The position numbers and the translations under genes were made by a program. Below are positions 9,701 through 14,436 of a stretch of 14,436 nucleotides of DNA, one piece after another (within the stretch, counting starts at the first letter, position 1; every line of letters starts with the position of its first letter). This DNA is from Chloromonas sp. AAM2 (Eukaryota; Chlorophyta; Chlorophyceae; Chlamydomonadales; Chlamydomonadaceae): assembly GCA_004335635.1 (NCBI GenBank), contig QAXH01006020.1:5596-20031 (forward strand). The letters run 5' to 3'. The notes beneath the pieces were generated by a model, which did no database searches, was not told the origin of the DNA, and was given only the letters and a program-made list of their open reading frames with translations.

Positions 9701-12000
9701 AAGTGCCTTCACAAGTAGCTCAGGCATGGAAAAGCAGCCCTGCCGGCCTGTCATGCACACGCACATGCAGAGATAGGCTGCCCAATATTCCGGCTGAAGT
9801 ACCAATCCATGATGATATTCTTTTGGCAGCTTCTGGCTGTGTGGATAACGGGTCTTTCCCCCTCGGTTGCTGCCCTTACCTCTGTCCAGCAACAGCTTAG
9901 CACAGGCCACCTGCCCCTGCTGCAGGGCTGCATGAAGGGCAGTCAGACCCTCGGGGTTGTCTGCGCTGTCAGTGGGCGGGCGCCGGCCCTCCACAAGCAG
10001 CCGCTCCAGACACTCGGGGTGACCCAGACCGGCAGCCACGTGAAGCAGGCTGTACCTGAAAGCAGACAAGTCTGTCTGAAATCAGCTAGAGATTGCATGG
10101 TATTTGAAGCTGCACGGCAGGACGTTTCAGGATCGCCTCAGCTACTCTTGTTTCCGGTCACCTGAGCCATCACCTGCTGAGAACAGCTGCCTGCCTTTGC
10201 CTGCCCCATTGAGACCTGCCCGGTCTGCTTCATTGAGACCTGCCCGGTCTACAAGGGCTCGTCTCCTGATGCCAACTGCCAACAGCCAGCCATCACACAG
10301 TGCTCACCCTTTGACTGAGACAGTTGCCATGGCCTTAGCGTCCAGCAGCACTGACACACCTCCCGCACTGTTGCTCACCACCGCCTCGCCCAGCGGCGTC
10401 AGCCCCCTTGCATTGCGTACATCCACCTTAGCTCCAGCCTTTATCAACGCACGCACGGCTGCTGCGCTCTGCCTTGTCCCTTTGACACTGTCTGCTGCTA
10501 CTACTGCTCCTGTGGCAGCGGTGTCAGTGACTGCTGCTGCTGCATCCACGCCCTGCGGCAGGCCTCTGGCGGCCAGGTGCAGGGGTGTGTCGTCGCTCCC
10601 ATCCGGAGCGTCCACCCACACACCTCGTGCACACAGCAGCTCGACCGCAGCGGCATGGTCACCTGCAACGAGGGAAGCAGAGCTGCCGCATGAGTAGGGT
10701 TGTGCCAAGGCACAGAAACTGCACCTAAGCGTAGATCCCAAAAGTGACCATGACGGAATACACGCATGGTCGGCACTGGGCATCGCCTGCTGTTTGCAAC
10801 ACGCCTGTGGGCTTGGCCTGGCAATCCCAGGCTGAATGTGAATTCTACCTGATGCACCGCTGGTTGGCATGACAAAGCTGCATGTGTAGTGAAACTGATT
10901 GATGCACTCGATAGGAAGATGGCTTTGCAGTGTAACACCCCGCCTTGTGTACGCAACCCTGTGGCCAGTGCAATCCTGCCTTTGCTCATACTGGATGCCT
11001 GTGCCCTGCTTGGATGCCTATTTGCCTTGATGCCACGCTCTCCTGTGCATTTCACCCTGCCTGTATCCTGTGCATTGTAGCCTGTAGCTCTCGCTGTGTT
11101 GCTCCCAGACAGCCTCTCACCCAGCGCTGCGTGGTGCAGCGGTCCCCTGCCCTGCGCATCCTCCACATCCAGGTCAATGCCCCGGCTGGCCAGGAACTCG
11201 AGCACATCAGCGTGTCCATGGGCGGCTGCGTAGTGGGCAGGCGTGCGGCCTTGCTTATCCTTGCAGGCCGGGTCTGCGCCCTGGCTGATCAACTCCTGGG
11301 CCTGCATGGAGGCGTGCAGTGCAGCATGAGGTACGCAATGCAACATGTGCCGCACGATGTGGCACACCCTATGAAGAGCACAAGCTGTGGCGAAGGCTGT
11401 GCAGTCAGGTGTGGTCACACGTGCATGTGTAAGAGAGCCATCTTGAGAGAACATCGGCTATTTACTGAACATTTGGTGGCATGCCACGATGCACACTAAG
11501 CGAAGTAGGTGGAGCGGATGCAAATTCTTGCAAGAGCCCAAGCTATCATAGTATGGTATGGCAGATTCAGCGCCACGTTGATTCAATCACGCACTGTGTG
11601 ACAGAGGTGGCCCCTGGGCCAATCAAGACACTCAAGCAACGCTTATGTGCATCACGGCTCTTCAGGAGGCGCTCCTTCTGGTCTGCAGGGCAGCCTGGCT
11701 CAGGTGTGTGCTTGCGTGCAACAGTGCATGCTCAGTTACTCACATCTGGCAGCAAGCCCCGTGAGGATGCCCACCACAGCAGCTCATTTCGCTCCTGTTG
11801 GTCTTTATGCTGCAGGACAAGAGGCAGGAGCTTACAGGAAGCTGCTGGACTGCATGGTTGATGAGTCCTTGCGTTTGTATCGCATTGGCCATTCTCGATG
11901 CATGTCAGAAGTGATGCAATGGCTCAAGAGAAGCTAGCCTTGTCAGCATCGCAGCTACATCTTGGAGGGTTCCGCTCACCTGGCTGACAACATCATCCAT
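6757..12000 (-). CDS. Ankyrin-repeat membrane protein with STI1-like region (11 exons, 689 aa)
   Basis: Exons on the minus strand: 11980-12000, 11744-11809, 11121-11301, 10308-10662, 9880-10055, 9301-9593, 8897-9033, 8554-8643, 8150-8237, 7420-7885, 6757-6953. They total 2070 bases, every junction keeps phase, and all introns are GT-AG (170-466 bases). The start ATG at 12000 is the first after an in-frame stop and is followed by a seven-codon first exon with donor GTGAGC. Residues about 15-360 carry ankyrin repeats, for example GRTPAHYAAAHGHADVLEFL, DDTPLHLAARG, YSLLHVAAGLGHPECLERLL and GLTALHAALQQGQVACAKLL. An Ala-rich insertion interrupts one repeat (about 126-158). Residues about 365-470 include DPRMRQAVEDLRR and later KYAQDRQLQSVFGKM, resembling an STI1/HOP motif. 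Then comes a helical and Pro/Ala/Gly-rich stretch, one hydrophobic helix (about 599-624, MFSVCLMLSVMWIMGLL) and a polar tail with QQELQQKLLEQQ, ending in TGA. Ankyrin repeats bind proteins; STI1 motifs bind chaperones or membrane clients. A role in chaperone-assisted membrane targeting, in the manner of plant AKR2-type factors, is only a guess. No catalytic domain is visible. Confidence 0.9.
10207..10250. repeat. Intronic 20-base direct duplication, 24-base spacing
   Basis: cattgagacctgcccggtct is present at 10207-10226 and again, identical, at 10231-10250, separated by four bases. It lies inside the intron 10056-10307 of the ankyrin gene. Confidence 0.92.
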
Positions 12001-12384
12001 CGCACGAATCCAGACTGGCTAACGACTGGCAGTATCAGATGACGCTCAAGACAATCCAGCAATCAACTTGCGTGATGCGCAGTTGCCGGAACAACCCAAT
12101 TCGTAATCCTGACGTGTGGCCGTTGGGGGATTGGTTAGCGTTATGAATGACCTTGGGCCGGGCGGAAGCATGGAAACATAGAACGGCTTCGCCACGTCCT
12201 TCGGTCGCCTCAGATGAATTGCTGCCAATGCTCACAACTCATCATGCGCACTGCATGTCACCATTAACAGATTTCGCCACTTTGTGCTTCTCCGTCCCTG
12301 ACAACACTCTGGTTGTACACTGGGGCGCCCAAAATACAGTAGTCCGCGCCGTACTTTCCGGACACAAACTTTCTTCAGCATGTG
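12001..12384. promoter_or_regulatory. Upstream region of the ankyrin gene, no defined element
   Basis: This stretch lies directly upstream of the ankyrin gene's start codon and should contain its leader and promoter. I see no clear TATA box or other named element. An open minus-strand frame of 61 codons (12046-12228) has no recognisable family and is more likely chance. The Helitron-like remnant begins at the right end. Confidence 0.35.
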
Positions 12385-12545
12385 TCCCATGTATACCAGT
12401 TTTCAGATCAAGCTGCCTCGAGCTGACAATTCGCGCTTCCATTTCAGTCATGCCTCTTAGTTCTTCTGGCAACTGTGGCAGGTGTGCCGTTCAGGACGCT
12501 GAGCTTGTCCAGCCTGCTTTTGCACTTCCCACAGAACTTGAGCTG
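12385..12545 (-). pseudogene. Frameshifted remnant resembling a Helitron-type protein N-terminus
   Basis: On the minus strand one frame reads QLKFCGKCKSRLDKLSVLNG, then after a shift of one base near 12478-12492 a second frame reads LPQLPEELRGMTEMEARIVS and later KTGIHG. A CxxC pair, then a short stretch with N, then 'P.EL..LT..E..LI' is the pattern of the region in front of the Rep domain in Helitron/PIF1-like proteins (DUF6570-type). Both frames run into stops, no start codon is evident and no Rep or helicase motif is present. It is therefore best read as a decayed transposon fragment. The match is from memory of the family pattern, not a search. Confidence 0.38.
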
Positions 12546-13307
12546 TTGGACATGTGACACATATGACACTCTTGTTGGCATGGTCATCGTCTGCTAGCGT
12601 GACAGGACTGGACACATCTGGACAGCAGGTGTCATGCCATGCAGTCAGACTTGCATTGAAACTCCGTGCAGGTGGAACAGTTGTGCGCTGGTGCGTCGCA
12701 GCTCCCATCGCGACCCACGCTTTCCACGATCTCCGCGCATACATTCTACGCACGGTTGCAGGCAGTCCGCCTTCCAGGCCCTGATTTCACGGACAAAGCA
12801 CAAGATCGCGACCAGCATGCAGAAGACATCGCTGGGAAGCGACCTCGCGCCACCACGCGTCAAGTCTGCAGCGGTCACTTCCTACTCCATACCTAGGATA
12901 CCTACCAAATACACTCTAATCCTCGAGAACACGGCTAGCGCAGGATGACACACTTGCCAAAGCAACTCGTTACCATTCGTTAAAAACATATTAACTATTG
13001 CGTATTTCGTTTCTGACAGTTAGCCTTGATTTCTCAGCGGCGGCGGCTGCAAACACTGCAAACTGCAAACGGCGGCGTACACTCAAGAATATTACGACGA
13101 GCTGAACGGGACTCGCTTTGCAATTTCTGGCGCAGGATAGCGTCAGTGCTCCCCCCCCTCCTCCTATAGAGCTGAACCCTAGCGGTTCATCTCAACACTG
13201 GACTCCTGCACTAGCGAACAGACACAGCAAAAAATGTTTGTCAGTCCTGGGACAAGTTGTGAATGGTGTCCTGGAACTGGGTGTGACGTGAGCTGATCTG
13301 TTGTGAA
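12546..13307. other. Non-coding or decayed region, no supported gene
   Basis: Several overlapping frames of 60-100 codons exist on both strands, but none shows a family pattern or coherent splice sites. A minus-strand segment around 12640-12730 is Cys-rich in one frame (CSTCTEFQCKSDC) and might be more of the Helitron-like remnant. Around 12960-13020 the sequence is AT-rich. At 13047-13075 the word ctgcaaac recurs three times in slightly varied form. Confidence 0.4.
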
Positions 13308-13497
13308 CCAGTGTCATGCGAGACTGAGATGTGTTGATGTTGGGTGAAGTGGTAGACGACATGGTATGTTGCCAGTACTGGGGTGCCTGTGACAGTGCTG
13401 ATCGTGCTGACCTTGTCTGGACCAGTGTCGTGTGAGACTGAGATGTGTTGGAACCAGCTGTGTTGGTAGACGATGTGGTGTGTTGCCAGTACTGGGA
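13308..13497. repeat. Two-copy direct repeat, 114-base spacing
   Basis: Copy 1 is 13308-13383 and copy 2 is 13422-13497. Both start ccagtgtcRtgYgagactga and end gttgccagtactggg, with substitutions in the middle and no length change between them. The bases just before each copy also share gctgatc-like words, so older, more diverged copies may flank the pair. The open frames here are a by-product of the repeat and I do not call them genes. Confidence 0.85.
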
Positions 13498-13907
13498 GCA
13501 GTTGTCTCAAACTCCGCCATCAACTAAACAGGACTCGTTCTCAAACTCAAGCCTGCCCTTCAGACCCTGTACATAGGCTTCAGACCCTGTGGCTTCACCA
13601 TGACCGGCTGTCCAGCACGCTCCCCGAACTGCTGTGGCAGGGTAATCAACGCAACTCCCCTTGGGGGGCTTGACTCTTGCGAAGTAGCCTCCGTGTACCA
13701 CAGGCAGCCCGTGGCCCTCCAAGAATGGCGCGCCTCTGCTGAGCGCGGCACGAGTGTGCCCTGCACAAAGCATGTGCCAACAGGAGACATTGACGGTCCA
13801 AAACAGAATAGCCTTCTTCAATACATGGGCTGCCTGTAACACACACCTGTCGGGTACACTTCCAGCGCCAGCTTGTCCAAGTTATGGGCCTGTAGCAAGC
13901 CGCCTGA
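13498..13907. other. Region with competing open frames, no supported gene
   Basis: On the minus strand one frame is open from 13842 to 13507 and another reads ALITLPQQFGERAGQPVMV before a stop near 13560. The plus strand also has an 80-codon frame (13600-13839) whose stop overlaps a TGTAA word at 13835-13839. I could not choose between them: none matches a family I recognise and no splice model fits. A short direct repeat, cttcagaccctgt, occurs at 13558-13570 and 13578-13590 (20-base period). Confidence 0.35.
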
Positions 13908-14020
13908 GGATGTGTGGTATTTCGTATTACACACGAGAACCTGGGGTCACGGGTAAATATGACAGAATAAAGACCAGTAATCACAAAGATATCGTGTATA
14001 ATACGAAATACCACACATCC
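13908..14020. mobile_element. 113-bp inverted-repeat element (MITE-like or foldback)
   Basis: The left end, ggatgtgtggtatttcgtat (from 13908), and the right end, ending at 14020, are reverse complements over about 30 bases with about two mismatches. The unpaired centre is about 53 bases and codes for nothing recognisable. The size and perfect outer ends fit a small non-autonomous element or a strong foldback hairpin. I see no clear target-site duplication, so transposition is an inference. Confidence 0.6.
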
Positions 14021-14436
14021 ATGTCTGGTACATTTGGTAAAAGAGTCCGGAAATCACCAGAAAATGGGTTTATCAGTCACAAATCTTAGTTTGTATCATG
14101 TAATGCACTCCTTGCGTCCGGGAACGATTTTTGTGCAGTTGTGTAATCCTGGTGCGATACAGACTGACCAGTGGGCTGATGTGTGGTACCAACATGTGGT
14201 GTGGTACTTGGTAGTGGCGGCCATATCCGCCTCAATCACCCAGCGTTTTGAAGAATTGTTTGCAAATAAATGCATCGCGCATTACAAACACCATGTTCCG
14301 TGCAGCATGCGCTCATTCACTCAGTGACTGGCTCGCCAGACGTTCCAGGGGCTTGTGCGCTGGAGTATGATCGGGGGATTCCAAAGCACGGGATTAAGAA
14401 TCATGTCCCTGAACGAGAAGCATTGCGATACAACAG
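14021..14436. other. Right-edge region, nothing identified
   Basis: A 98-codon plus-strand frame (14034-14327) shows no family pattern and has poor coding character. TGTAA words occur at 14099-14103 and near 14139, without an obvious gene upstream. The window ends at 14436 without a recognisable feature. Confidence 0.4.

Noticed and set aside
10501..11454. Single 317-codon minus-strand frame as an uninterrupted ankyrin protein
   Set aside because: Only its upstream part (11121-11301) is ankyrin; the rest is intron read-through and then the wrong frame of the next exon. The spliced model keeps phase and repeat continuity.
12046..12228. Minus-strand 61-codon frame reading RRPKDVAKPFYVSMLPPG
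   Set aside because: No family, no start context and no splice partners; frames of this length are common by chance in this window.
13233..13286. Plus-strand ATG followed by a Cys-rich short reading (CEWCPGTGCD) and a GTGAGC donor
   Set aside because: No second exon in phase was found, and the segment merges into the degenerate 114-base repeat.
13507..13842. Minus-strand 111-codon frame, possible C-terminal exon
   Set aside because: Competing frames on both strands are equally open and none matches a known protein, so no coding call is justified.
1..14436. tRNA genes, rRNA, CRISPR arrays, bacterial operons
   Set aside because: No GGTTCRANNCC-type tRNA arm with a matching acceptor stem, no spaced palindromic array, and the gene structure is clearly intron-rich eukaryotic.

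Overview
The window looks like nuclear DNA of a green alga (Chlorophyta; a trebouxiophyte would fit, but the genus is not identifiable by eye). The reasons are: genes cut into many small exons by introns of about 170-520 bases with GTGAGY/GTAAGY donors and YAG acceptors; UGUAA polyadenylation signals of the chlorophyte type behind three of four gene models; roughly even base composition; and protein families (Sec62, ankyrin repeats, an atypical kinase fold) that are eukaryotic. No bacterial-style operon, tRNA, rRNA or CRISPR array was seen. The long open frames in this window are mostly noise; the real genes appear only when exons are joined in phase, which I did by hand.

Layout, left to right. 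Positions 1-635 hold short tandem repeats and the 3' flank of SEC62. A complete six-exon SEC62 gene lies on the minus strand (636-2970, 279 aa). Then come about 1.2 kb of non-coding DNA with a 20-base tandem duplication. A protein-kinase-like gene lies on the minus strand (4180-5503) with a clear catalytic loop, activation-loop start and C-lobe, but with an unresolved 5' end and an apparent one-base frameshift. A small possible plus-strand gene (5691-6157, 82 aa) sits head to head with it. An orphan minus-strand exon candidate lies at 6421-6486.

The main feature is an 11-exon minus-strand gene from 12000 down to 6757 encoding a 689-aa protein: N-terminal ankyrin repeats, an Ala-rich insertion, a region resembling STI1/HOP chaperone-binding motifs, a coiled-coil/low-complexity region, a single membrane helix near residues 599-624 and a charged 65-residue tail. 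All exon phases agree and the total is an exact multiple of three.

Right of 12000 the DNA looks like accessory or repeat-derived sequence: a frameshifted remnant resembling the N-terminal part of Helitron-type replication proteins (about 12385-12545, minus), two copies of a 114-base-spaced direct repeat (13308-13497), and a 113-bp element with near-perfect 30-bp inverted ends (13908-14020). No intact gene could be supported there.

Functional link, as inference only: Sec62 acts in post-translational import at the ER, and the ankyrin/STI1-like membrane protein could be a chaperone-linked membrane-targeting factor. Nothing in the sequence shows that the two work together; they are simply neighbours on the same strand.
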